DNA of 59,921 nucleotides from assembly GCA_020536535.1 (NCBI GenBank), contig JAHLWZ010000876.1, positions 3,726 to 63,646 on the forward strand, written 5' to 3'. The stretch comes from Pelomyxa schiedti (taxonomy: Eukaryota > Evosea > Pelobiontida > Pelomyxidae). Below, one piece after another: positions 12,017-21,893 of the stretch; the first letter of the stretch is position 1; each line of letters starts with the position of its first letter. Position numbers and translations under genes: made by a program. A model generated the notes under the pieces. That model ran no database searches and was not told where the DNA came from. It saw only the letters and a list, made by a program, of their open reading frames with translations.

Positions 12017-12754
12017 CTAGGTGCGGTTGTTGAAAAGGCGTCTTGCTGGAAGGGAGAATGGTGGTGTGGAGCCAGCCCCTCTCTGCACAAGAATATGCGG
12101 AGGTACGAAGGCCTTTTTGTGTGTTTAATTTGGATACAATAATGATTATTATTCCTATACTGTAGATTATGCTAGCAACGTACCTGATCATTTTCGTCCG
12201 TTTCAGAGTCACTGGAATCGTCATCGTGGGGGTTTCGTGGGACCATTTCCCCACCACCCAGAGGAGGGTTTTCCGTTTCGTCCATCGGAAAAACACCCTC
12301 AGAAGCTCCTCCACTTCCAGTGATAGGGATGGCCGTGGATGGCGCAAGACGAGGTTCTTCAGTGAAAGTGTTGTGGACAGGAGTGGCAGGTGGCGGAGCG
12401 TGACGCCGTGTTCCGTTCACGGGAATCCCAGTTGGCATCACAGGTGTACTGGTAGTGTTGATTGTAAGTGGTGGTGCGGCATCCAGTTTAATAGTATCAA
12501 AGAACTTCCTCTGAGGCGAATTGAGATTGAGGGTTTTTATATTTCTATATCAATTTACAAGGAGTGCTCTCTTTCCATATTAGCGATATTAGTATACGAG
12601 GGAAAAAAAAAACCTTGAGAGCGTCGTAGGAGCTCTTTCCGGTGTTGACAGGCATACTCATCGAAACGACGGTCTGCGTAGGCCGCGCCTGGTGCTGGAG
12701 TCCCGGACGGGTCGCGATCGCGATCGTAGGTGGTGCCGCTACTCGTGTAGACAT
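12017..12754 (-). CDS. Small disordered protein of unknown function, conserved-looking C-terminus
   Basis: Three exons can be joined in frame. Exon 1 (12754 to about 12617) encodes a Pro/Thr/Ala-rich start ending SSYDALK. Exon 2 (about 12515-12184) encodes KFFDTIKLDAAPPLTI, a Pro-rich middle and an acidic stretch (DDDSSDSETDENDQ). Exon 3 reads AFVPPHILVQRGAGSTPPFS and ends at TAG 12017-12019. The total is about 180 aa and mostly predicted disordered. The terminal PPHxxxxR motif followed by a FSL-like segment reminds me of motifs at the ends of some small regulatory proteins (for example plant DUF584 proteins contain PPHE). I would not assign a function on that. There is no signal peptide or membrane segment. 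Confidence 0.6.
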
Positions 12755-13221
12755 CTTTCTTTCTACGGTTCCGGCTTTGGGGTTTTTGTTTGCACGTACT
12801 AGTGTTTGTGTCTGATTTGTCGTCGGCTTACAGCGACAGATCTCCCTTTGTCCTTCGGGTTTGTTTTTAGTTTTAATGGCCGCGTCGGCACCGCTTGTCG
12901 TCTCGCTGGATTATTTCTTTTGGTCTGAAATGTTTTTTAATTAACTGTGAAGTTTTTCGTCCCTCCCGTTTTTTTTGGGCCTTGATGAGTGGATTAACTA
13001 AATTTTCGCCGCAGGGAATTCGTCTCCGAAGCTTTCGAGAGCAAAACGGCGTGCCCTTCCGCACACGGAATGACTGGGCCAAATCATCTGATCTAGACAA
13101 GAGAACTGCGAAGCTTCGACAAAGGAACCCTTCTTCAAGAGAAGAAGAAACCTTCGATCCGCTGAAGTACTTTCTCAGTGGTGGTGTTGGTATTTTGAGG
13201 AGGCAAGTAAGATTGGCGTGG
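12755..13221. other. Intergenic region between small gene and phosphatase 3' end
   Basis: Promoter side of the gene starting at 12754 and 3' flank of the phosphatase gene. There are open frames on both strands (for example 12895-13305 plus), but neither shows a family match nor splice sites consistent with neighbours. It may hold an unrecognised small gene; nothing firm is visible. Confidence 0.4.
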
Positions 13222-15937
13222 TTAGTTTCCGTCGTCAGTGGATTCGGCGTCCTCACGCACACAACTCCACACAATCTCTGTGATAGTGAGGGTGCTGCCA
13301 TCTGATAGTAGGATCGATTTGTTGTTGTTGTTGGTGTTGCCGTTGGAGCCGCCGCCGTTGTTGTTGTTGTTGTTGCTTGGTGGGAGAATGGGTGGCGTGG
13401 GCGCGGGAGTGAACCCAGACCAAGCGGCGGGTGAGAATTGAATTGCGTCGTCGTACTTGCTCCCTGTGGTGTCGAGGTCGCCGCCTGGGAAGCTGCTGGA
13501 CCTGCAGGGGGCGGGGGCCAGTATGACCACGGACCCCTCCGCGTCGCCGCTGCTGGGCAGCGTGGGAGTTTGGGATGTGCAGATGGTGGGTGTATTCGCC
13601 AGGGGCGAGGATGTACTGAGCGGAGTTGGAGTTGTTGCGTGCGGGGCCACCGTCGCCGTCGCCGCCGCCGCCGCCGTCGCCGTCGCCGCGGCGCTGCTGG
13701 AGGTGGTGTCACTCGGCGGTGGCGGCTTTGTTTTGCACAGCAGGAGTATGGCTGCGCTGTTGTCCTTGTCGTAGTTACTGGCACTGAACACTGTACAGAG
13801 CTGGTTGTTGTGGGACCAGAGCGTGCCACTGAGCACAAGCTGGTGGCTGCGGAAGAGCAGCTGCAGCTTGTTTCGACGGAGGAATTCAGTTGTACTGTTG
13901 CATCCAAATAGATCTATGATGGTGGTGTGAATTGTGTAATGAATTCCGAATTCAAGGTACATCCAGCTCCGCGATGAGAGAGTCGCCAACCAAAGTTAGC
14001 ACCCTCCACAGGATCTGACCATGTCAAATCACACATCTTTCAAAGTGGTTTGCTTTTCAGGAAAAACCAGGTGTATATACCATTCCGGAAAGTGGAATAT
14101 CGCAAAAGCGGTTTACAGTATTAATATCGGACACATTTTTGAGCTCTAGACAAAGTAAGTCTTAGAGAAATGAAGTAAAAGCCATACCTGGACTCAACCC
14201 TGCATGAACTGCAAATATCTTGTTTGAAACAACAGCCGCCTGAAAAGGAAATTGGTGGAAAGAAGAGAAACAAAACTCTTCCAACCAAAGGCATGTTGTC
14301 AAACACTTGGCAAGACTGCTTCCAAACAGATCCTGCATGCTTGTCATACATTATTTCGCAGTCTTCATAAAAGCCATATAAACGTGATATCCTTGCTGAT
14401 TCGTGATTCCCCCTTGTTACCAGTAATTAGTTTGAACCCCAAATTGTATGGTTCTTACCGCAAAAGAGTGATATTGTTAGGATAGAGTATCTTGAATGAC
14501 AACAAAATACTAAGGACTTCAACGGACTGGTCCCTTTTTCTCAAACATTAATAGGGATAACGCAGGTGGGGTGTGTACCCTCGGTCAACAAAATCTCCAA
14601 GAAACAGGAATTGAGTTGTGTGCGGGCTACCCACAAGTTTGAAAATTTGGTACAAGTCAGCAAGGTGACCATGAGTATCCCCAACAACAACGAGTTTCTT
14701 TTTAGCTCGTTAAGGTTTACGGAATTAGTTTAGTAACCAAAGCAGCTTACAGGAGAGTCGAGATACATTAAATTGGGTTCGCTGTGAAAAATGACAAGGG
14801 CAGCACGAAGAAGTGTAAGGAAGTCACTGTAATGTGGACATGACTGGGAGTTTCCAGAAGATGCCTCAGCTGGAGAGGCTCCCTCTATCCAAAACTGCTG
14901 ATGGTATTCCAAATGCTCCCTGGCTATGTCCCTGGCACCCAAAAAGTCATATCTGGCCATTTGCATACATTTTTCCCTCCAGTTCCGTGGTTCGAGCTCT
15001 GTATAGCATTATTTAGTGCAGTTCCCTTCCCCTAGACAAAGAAAAGCAAAGATGAAAATGGAAGGGTACCACTGAACAATGGAACAACTGGGGGTGGTAT
15101 GACAATAGGCTGACGTGGCTGTGAAGGTGTTGGCTTGCTCGCTTGTGGCTGGACTGGTTGCGTGGCAGTGGCGGGGGTGCTGGGTTGTGAACCTGTCACC
15201 GCCGCCTTAGAAGCTTCTTGCTGCTGAGTGGGTTGAGGTGCCGAATGTACCGCTTGTGTCTGTGGTTGTGCCTGTGTGTGTGCCTGCGTTTGGGTTTGTG
15301 GTTGTATTTGGGTTTGTGGTTGTGGTTGTGGTTGTGTTTGTTGTGGTTGTGGGTGCGTTGCAGACGGGGCCTGCAACTGCGACTGTGACTGCGGCTGTGC
15401 CTGGGGTTGTGGTTGTGGCTGTGGCTGTGGCTGTGGATGTGGATGTGGTTGTGGTTGTGGTTGTGGTTGCACTGGTGCTGTCTGAGTGACCTGGTGCTGT
15501 TGTTGGGGTTTAGGCGCGAGTGGTTGTTGTGTTTGAGAGTGCATCTGTGTCTGAGCTACAACTAGTGGCTGCGAAACATTACTCGCAGTCGACGACGGAC
15601 ATGGAGATGGAGACGGAGACGGAGGCGGGGCGGCGATCGCTCTAGAGGCCGCCGCGGCACTGGCAGAGCTGGCAGCGAGTCTGGTCGCGCTGGCGGAGGA
15701 GGAGGAGGAGCCGTTGACGCTCGGCAGCAGCGGCGGCGGGGGCGGCGGGGGCCAGCGCATGTCGCCGCCCGCGGCCTCGAACACCGCGCGCCACAGCTTC
15801 GCGTCGGCCTCGGGGCTCAGTGCCAGGCGGCGCAGGGAGGAGCACGTGAAGCACGCGAAGTAGATCGCGTCGGAGACGTCGTTGATGGCGCATGTGCAAC
15901 ACACACGAACCAGAAGCTCCAGTGTCAGCCGTTCCAT
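13222..15937 (-). CDS. F-box-like domain fused to a PPP-family serine/threonine phosphatase
   Basis: ATG 15937 opens an F-box-like segment (MERLTLELLVRVCCTCAIND, then SLRRLALSPEADAKLWRAVF). A polyproline run and a roughly 200-residue Ser/Gln/Pro insert follow, and the likely end of the F-box-type region (ELEPRNWREKCMQMARYDF). After an intron the PPP core begins: KLVVVGDTHGHLADLYQ (metal motif GDxHG), FLGDFVDRG, RGNHESARISRLYGFY, IFAVHAGLSP, TWSDPVEGANFGWRLSHRGA, YLFG and TEFLRRNKLQLLFRSHQ, then LCTVFSASNY. All PPP metal and phosphate residues that I can place are present. The Asn-rich/Ser/Thr/Ala-rich tail ends at 13222. Role: protein dephosphorylation. If the F-box binds Skp1, the protein could link phosphatase activity to an SCF ligase (inference). 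About 750 aa. Confidence 0.82.
15297..15475. repeat. TGTGGT/TGTGGC hexamer repeat coding for a QP repeat
   Basis: A tandem run of imperfect TGTGGT/TGTGGC hexamers (plus strand) reads as (Gln-Pro)n on the minus strand, inside the phosphatase insert. A similar QP-coding run occurs in the formin tail (about 2930-3060), so this is a recurring coding repeat type here and not an array of spacers. Confidence 0.75.
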
Positions 15938-16086
15938 TTTTTGCGCCCAGCTGCACCCACGACGACTCTAAATCCCAACTGTTGTGGTGTTTTTCCTTAT
16001 CTGTTTTCGCCTCCTTGAGTTTTTCTTCTAGATGGCGGTGAACACCGATGAATTTGCTCCCTTCATATCAATTGATCTGAAGGGCT

Positions 16087-16671
16087 TCACTCTACTTTCT
16101 GACTAAAAAGGACGACCCTACCCACAGGCGAGTTTAAGCAATAAAGAGCAGTATAATGCCGAATTATCAGTGGCATGTAATATTGCAAACCAACATCATG
16201 TGGTAATATTGGTTGAGACTGGGGAATCACTTGACTATCCTCTGCAATTCCATGTCCATACAGTGGAGGTGGAACTATTATATATTAGTGATTAATAATC
16301 CAACCTATGTAATTTAAAAACATAACACAAACCAATTGTGTCAAAGTTCTCAGAGCCATCAACATCACCAACCCAGGAGCCAAACTCCATTGGCTTCACA
16401 ACATGGTGATGTACATGTCCATCTTCCTACAGAGGGTGCTGCCTTAGGCAGTGATGCAGACACTTGAAATGTAGAACATAGTTGATTGTTTTCAAAGGTG
16501 TGACACCTGGCAGTTAAAGCAAATGAAGGAGGTGGAAGCTGCAAGAAGTCACATTCGAAGCTGGGCAGGAATGGACCATTCTGTTTGTGAGAAAGTATCT
16601 GTTTCATACTTTTTTCCTTAGGTGTGTTCCATCTTGTATTCTCTTCTTACCATACCATGGTTCCATATCAT
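16087..16671 (-). CDS. Small orphan protein in the F-box/PPP-M32 gap
   Basis: Five short exons join in frame, and the gene is invisible as one open frame. ATG 16671 gives MIWNHGM, then GTAAGA donor at 16650. YETDTFSQTEWSIPAQLRM joins CHTFENNQLCSTFQ, then EDGHVHHHVVKPMEFGSWVG and DVDGSENFDTIG. The last exon reads VPPPLYGHGIAEDSQVIPQ and ends LYCLNSPVGRVVLFSQKVE before TGA 16087-16089. The total is about 135 aa. Phases agree at each proposed junction, and introns have CTAAG/TTTAACT-like branch motifs. I do not recognise the family. It is soluble, with no signal or membrane segment. It lies upstream of both the phosphatase and, divergently, the carboxypeptidase (starts 16795). Confidence 0.5.
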
Positions 16672-16794
16672 TACAACTTCACCAAGCAATTGTGCGTTTC
16701 TTCACAAGCAACCTACTTCTCAGAGTTTTCCTCGGAACATTTTCTTTTTACCTAGGCTGACAAAAGCACAAGAAAAAAAAAACCGTCTCGAAAA

Positions 16795-18865
16795 ATGGCA
16801 CAAGGGGATATGGCGCCGGAGTGGGTGATGTACGACGAACTGTCAAGGGTGGTGTCGGACATCTGCAACATTGGGTCGGTAAGTGACTTGTTGGAGTGGG
16901 ACAGCCAAGTGATGATGCCGTCCGGCGCGACGGATAGCCGCGCCTCGCAGCGTGCACTGCTGGAGAGAATTAAGCACGAGAAATCAACGTCCGCGGAGCT
17001 GGGTACCCTAATTAACACCCTCTTGAAATCCGACTTGTCTCGTCTGACCCCGTTCGAGGCTGCCAACGTTCGTGACGCCAAGGTTCCCATCTCTTTGCTC
17101 TATTTAACTTTTTTTTTTCGAAGTGCCTGACGAAAAACCCTGTAGAGAAATTACGATATTGAAACTAAAGTTCCAGTGAACCTGGCTGCTTCCATGGCAG
17201 TACTGGAAGTAAAAGGTTATGATGTCTGGGTCAAAGCCCGTGAGCAAAATGACTTTTCCATTTTCTGGCCAACACTAAACGAATGGGTTCAACTCCAGAG
17301 ACAAAGAGCAAAGTTGGATTTTTTCCCTCACTTCTTTCTCCTAACTCGGTGCTTGTCACCAGGTTCGTGGCACCAGGTGTTCCCACATATGATACGTGCC
17401 TGGACAAATTTGAGCGTGGGCTCACATCCGCCAGAGTGGCGGAAGTCCTGGGTGTAGGTAAGTGATGACCCACCAGCAACGGAACACTCACCTTCCATCC
17501 CTAGTTAAAGAAGAACTCTTTCCACTGATCAAGGCCATTGCCGCAAAGAACACTCAACCAGAGTCGGCATTCATAGAGAAGGGCTTCCCAACAGAAGGTC
17601 AACTGGCAGTTTCCAAACGTGTGGCAACAGATATGGGTTTTAACTGGGTACTTTCCACCATACACTTTCAACGTTTGACTCTTGCAAAGAACTGCGGGCG
17701 ACTAGATGTATCAGTTCACCCTTTCACATCTGAAATTCACCCCACAGATGTCAGGATAACAACAAAATTTTTGGTGTGTGCCACTTTCGTCACTACACCC
17801 AATTACTCTCTCATTTTTCATTAGGATGATCTAGCTGATGCTCTCACAAGTATTGTGTCCTGTACTCTCGAGTTACTCCTAACAACCGCCGCCCCAATTA
17901 ATAGGTACTGTTCACGAAGCGGGACATGGCCTATATTCTCAAGGTCTTCCAAGAGGATCCCAGTATTCTGCAAAGCCGTTATCAATGGTTGCCACCTCAC
18001 CTGGCAACTACAGCATGAAACTAACTTCCCCACAGGCCATGCATGAGTCACAGTCCCTTTTTTGGGAGCGTTTTGTGTGCAAATCACCTGAGTTCTGGCA
18101 GCATTATTGGCCTCTAGTTCTCGAAACCTTCCCACACGTCCCAAGGGAAAAAACCGCAAGGGATGCTTATGCAGCTATTAATGTAGGTAGGCGTGACTTC
18201 TATTCCTCTTGTCATTCCTCAATCACCACAGTAAAACCCAGCTTCATACGGATTTCAGCTGATGAGGTAACTTACCATGCACACATTATAGTCCGCTGTG
18301 AGATGGAAGAATTATTGCTCAATGGGACAGGCCAAATTGTTAGAGTCAAAGAAAATATCTTTTTTTCTCATTCTTTCAGCCAGATGCCGACACCCTAAGA
18401 AATTTATGGAACACTAAAATGCAGCACTATCTTGGTACAATATTTTTTTTTTCTTACCTTTTTTTGGTTTAATATTCCAAACCAGGCATTACTCCAAGCA
18501 CGGACAAAGAGGGCATACTTCAAGATGTTCATTGGTCTTGTGGCCTTTTTGGCTACTTCCCTACTTATACCATGGGTGCCATGTGTGCCGCACAGCTATT
18601 CCAGGCTGTCGTTAAAGAAATTCCAGATATCCCCCAGCAAATGGCCGCAGGTAATTTCCAGTACCCTTTTTGTTCAAGTTCTAAGCCGAAATCCACAGGA
18701 AAGTTTGATGTACTTCTGGGATGGTTACGGCAACATATCCACAGCAAAGGCTCCCTTTACAGCTCACTTGATGACCACCTTCTCCATGAGATTGGTGCCA
18801 TACTTGATCCCCACGCCCTCACTGCCCACCTAAAAGCCAAATACAGTGCACTTTACTCCCTGTGA
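16795..18865 (+). CDS. M32 family metallocarboxypeptidase (carboxypeptidase Taq type)
   Basis: ATG 16795, about seven exons, around 530 aa. The N-terminus has the M32 helical start (YDELSRVVSDICNIGSVSDL, LLEWDSQVMMPSGA). Substrate-region exons carry IEKGFPTEGQLAVSKRVATD and HPTDVRITTKF. The catalytic zinc motif HEAGH is encoded at about 17909-17923 (TVHEAGHGLYSQGLPRGSQY) after an intron ending AATAG. It is followed by the second conserved block AMHESQSLFWERF and by DEVTYHAHIIVRCEMEELL, then GYFPTYTMGAMCAAQLF. It ends LKAKYSALYSL before TGA. Known activity: removal of C-terminal residues by a cobalt/zinc HEXXH enzyme, usually cytosolic. M32 is common in bacteria and archaea and patchy in protists, so ancient lateral acquisition is possible. 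Introns show it is a resident nuclear gene. Confidence 0.93.
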
Positions 18866-18920
18866 CAAGTCCGAGAAAAGAGAAATATTCTTTCAACCAA
18901 CAAGTTTCTTTTTGTTCTCT

Positions 18921-20653
18921 TTAGTGAGAATCTTTCACACTTATTCTTACATTACAATGAGGGCATTTACCTACAAAAAAAAGTACAGAGGAAGCACATG
19001 TGTTGGTAAAAAAAAGAATTGCCTGCAACACACCAAAAATAAGGGACCCGAAGCCCATTTGGACGGGTGCGGCTGACGATGACGGGTCCTTGCTTGTTGT
19101 AGTAATGGATTTGAACCACTCACGCAGGCACGATTCATGAAAGGATTTGTGGCAGGCTTGGTTCTCACACATCTTTTTGGGTTATTTTGGGATGAGTCCC
19201 GGTTGGTGTGTTTTGGTATGGGGGTCGACAACCTTGTTGGGTATGGTACCATCTAGTTCGTATCCACAACATATCCCACATTCGACGGAAATATCATCCA
19301 TGGAAGCATCATCTTGCGAGGGAAAAGCTATGTCAAGTGACCGCTGGAGATTATGAAGTACAGAGGCGTTGACATCCCTTTTTTGGGGTTAGAATTCGAA
19401 GAACGTACCCCTGGAGAAATTACCAGGAGTCCACGCGAGAAAAGAACCTCTCCTTGAGGGGAGAGATCAGCACCTCAGGGCCAAGAAAAACACAGGTAGG
19501 GATCCCTCTTGTGGCTGCAGGGTCAATGGTGATCTGTAGGGAGCAATGCGTGGCTTTCACCTCATCAGAAAATGGATTGTGGAAATGGAGATACCTAATG
19601 CAATTCTTCTGGTTGTTGAAACTAGGAAAGCACTCTTGGGGGGGCTGAGGACCCAGGTGGAAGTGTCTATTTCGTCCAGTTCCTTCCATAGGGACTGGTA
19701 CCCTTCTATTGCCTGACTTGCAAGATTGAGTACGTTGATCAGGCGAGGTGTTCCCATTGCTGGGGAAGAAACACCCGAGCAGAGAGAAAAAAGTAAGAGC
19801 GGGATACGATTTTATATGCTGCCACAAGTTGAGTTAGATCAGCATTAACGGGCACGGAGACATCTCCAGGAAGATCACAGCTTTGAATATATTGTTGACA
19901 GGGAAAGAGAGTGAAAAGATGAAACCTGGCGGAGGGCGGGGACTCTGGATAGTCACTGGGTACTGTGACCCGGATCTTATGTTGTCTATGCCCCGAGTCT
20001 CTTTTTGGAACAGTTATTATCAAACCTGACTTCACACATAATTACATTACAGAGATAGAGACTTGATTTGAGCTGTAATCGATGGAAGAAACATAATTCC
20101 AGCCAATAGTTTCTAATTGTTGCATCAGTCTAGTCAGAGCAGATGGCCCCCAACAGCAGTTTGGCTGAGAGGACTGCTTTGAATTTGCGGACACCCCTTC
20201 CTGACAGTAACAATTTAGTAAGCACTCATACCCACAAATCATACTCACTAATACGTGGAATATTTCCTTTATAACCCCACAAGGGTTGAGAGAACCTGTT
20301 TCCACGCTCTGTATTTGAGCAAAAGTTGATTGTTTCATTAGTTAGTTAGCACATCAGCTTAATAGAAACAACTTTTTGGAGGGTCGACATGTGCGCAGAA
20401 CCTCTCACCACTGCAGCCAATGACTCGTCCACATCCAGACTCACTACTTGTGCCTCTCCGCAACTGGAAATCCGCACACTCAACCGTATGGAGTATTGTC
20501 TTCCCTAAAAATAAAATAAAAAAAGCGAGGTTGTGGGAGTTGGGGGAAAAAAACCCAACGAACTTTGTGGCGAAGAAAACCGCAGTAACGAGCGAGATCA
20601 CGCGCCTCTGGAACCAAAACCACACCACCCGGCAGGTTCCACGCTGCCTTCAT
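18921..20653 (-). CDS. FANCL: Fanconi anaemia E3 ubiquitin ligase FANCL homologue
   Basis: ATG 20653 (MKAAWNLPGGVVLVPEARDL) opens the N-terminal ELF-like region, joined through a TTTTAG acceptor to GRQYSIRLSVRI. The central RWD-like part includes LETIGWNYVSSIDYSSNQVS, IRVTVPSDYPESPPSARFHL and LWKELDEIDTSTWVLSPPK, then TRRIALG, closely matching FANCL. The C-terminal part has GIPTCVFLGPEVLISPLKE, then a RING: ECGICCGYELDGTIP, CENQACHKSFHESCLREWFK and GKCPHCNVRISVKDSH, ending at 18921. About 400 aa against 375 in animals; a short intron interrupts the RING. Role: mono-ubiquitination of FANCD2/FANCI in interstrand crosslink repair in animals. Whether the rest of that pathway exists here cannot be seen. 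It runs divergently from LSM7, with a transposon remnant in the shared upstream region. Confidence 0.9.
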
Positions 20654-20766
20654 CACAATTTGTGCTCTGAGAGCAACAGATCTCTTCAGAGAAAGCCTCC
20701 ATCATCTCGGCTAGAGTGGCGGGACTAGAGAGCATTCTGGAATCTCCTTTTAGCAGAGCAGGTACT

Positions 20767-20774
20767 CTCGAATA
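20767..20774. repeat. Left 8-bp target site duplication CTCGAATA
   Basis: The octamer CTCGAATA directly abuts the left end of the inverted-repeat element and is repeated perfectly at 21164-21171. An 8-bp duplication is the signature of hAT-superfamily insertion. Confidence 0.88.
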
Positions 20775-21163
20775 CAGTGTTGGCCGGGAAACACTTTTTT
20801 TTGCTTCCCGGGTCGTCCCGGGAAGAGAGGGCGTCTTCCCGGGGTTCCCGGGCATCCCGTACATTTCCTTTTTCAGAGAAAACCCTGGTGGTGAATCCGT
20901 CTTTTTCCCTTTTTGGGATGTGGTGCCACGAGCGCCGAGCTTGTGGGGCTATAAACAGGCCACAATTGTATTAGGTTTTCTTTTCAGCTGGTTCCTCAAC
21001 TCTGTCCTTTGCCTCGCCGTCGTTGTTCCTCAGGACTTTGAAGTAAATAAGACATTTCTCTAGCAGATCGGGAAGAGCCGGGAAGACCCACTCATTTCCC
21101 GGGAGCGGGACCCGCCCAAATTCTCTTCCCGTGTCCCGTTTTCCCGGGTTCCCGCCAACACTG
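20775..21163. mobile_element. Non-autonomous hAT-type MITE, 389 bp
   Basis: The left end begins CAGTGTTGGCCGGGAA and the right end, read on the minus strand, begins CAGTGTTGGCGGGAA, so terminal inverted repeats match for about 15 bp with one base difference or indel. The element is bounded by the perfect 8-bp direct repeat CTCGAATA. Its interior is rich in CCCGGGAA/TTCCCGGG words near both ends, giving subterminal repeats that could bind a transposase. It has no coding capacity for a transposase. It sits between the divergent FANCL (ATG 20653) and LSM7 (ATG 21258) genes. Confidence 0.88.
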
Positions 21164-21171
21164 CTCGAATA
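21164..21171. repeat. Right 8-bp target site duplication CTCGAATA
   Basis: Perfect copy of the octamer at 20767-20774, directly after the right terminal inverted repeat. Perfect identity suggests a fairly recent insertion. Confidence 0.88.
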
Positions 21172-21257
21172 CACTGTCCCTCGCAACCTTTCAATTCTCA
21201 AGAATTCTCAGGGGTATTTTGATTGGTCGGACAATTTCGCTAAGCTGGAACTAAAAG

Positions 21258-21732
21258 ATGGCGAAACAGCGTAAGGAGTCCATTCTCGAGCTCAACCAGT
21301 ACCTCAACCATCAGATCATAGTCAAATTCAATGGAGGCAGAGAAGGTGATCCATTTGCTTGGTTTATGCCTTTTTTCCCCCCCACTTTTTTTTGGGTGGA
21401 GTGCCTTGTATTTCGCTGATTGAGCAGTTAGGGGGGTACTGAAGGGTTACGACAACTTACTAAACCTCGTGCTCGATGAGTGTGTCGAAAGCATTCGAGG
21501 TAAGTGCACTTTTTGTTGTTACACTACACTTGTATTAATATCATTGCCAGTCTTTTAACTGGAGTGGCTTTTTGTTGTGTTGTGTTTGGCAGATGTTGAT
21601 GACCCATACAAAATAACTGACGAGAAGAGGACTCTCGGATTGGTTGTTGCACGTGGAAGCCAGCTTATGCTGATATCTCCTGCCGAGGGCTGCGAGCAAA
21701 TTCCCAACCCCTTCCCACAACAATCATCATAA
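21258..21732 (+). CDS. LSM7: U6 snRNA-associated Sm-like protein LSm7
   Basis: Three exons, about 100 aa, the usual LSm7 length. Exon 1 gives MAKQRKESILELNQYLNHQ and IIVKFNGGRE (Sm1). After an intron of about 80 nt, exon 2 gives GVLKGYDNLLNLVLDECVES with the Sm1 Asp/Asn residues. Exon 3 gives DDPYKITDEKRTLGLVVARG and then SQLMLISP (Sm2), with the LSm7-type tail EGCEQIPNPFPQQSS before TAA 21730-21732. The order Gly-Val-Leu-Lys-Gly-Tyr-Asp and the IPNPF tail are diagnostic of LSm7 rather than SmG. Role: subunit of the LSm1-7 cytoplasmic decapping ring and the LSm2-8 nuclear U6 ring. Confidence 0.95.
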
Positions 21733-21893
21733 ACCCCATCAACATTCCCACGCCTCATCACATCATTCAGCCCAGAATCACGGCTCGCCCACTTTCACAT
21801 TGCTTCTTTCTTTGTCTGCAATTGGTGTTTCTCGTAGAACCACACCAACTTTGCGCAATGGACCAATTAATAAAGAATAATATTCTCCTTTTC

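Noticed and set aside
12873..13907. 345-codon minus frame through the phosphatase C-terminus
   Set aside because: It is shifted from the frame carrying the PPP motifs and reads low-complexity His/Pro/Arg; taken as a shadow.
15297..15475. Regular hexamer repeat resembling an array
   Set aside because: No spacer structure; it encodes a QP repeat in the phosphatase insert, so it is not a CRISPR array.
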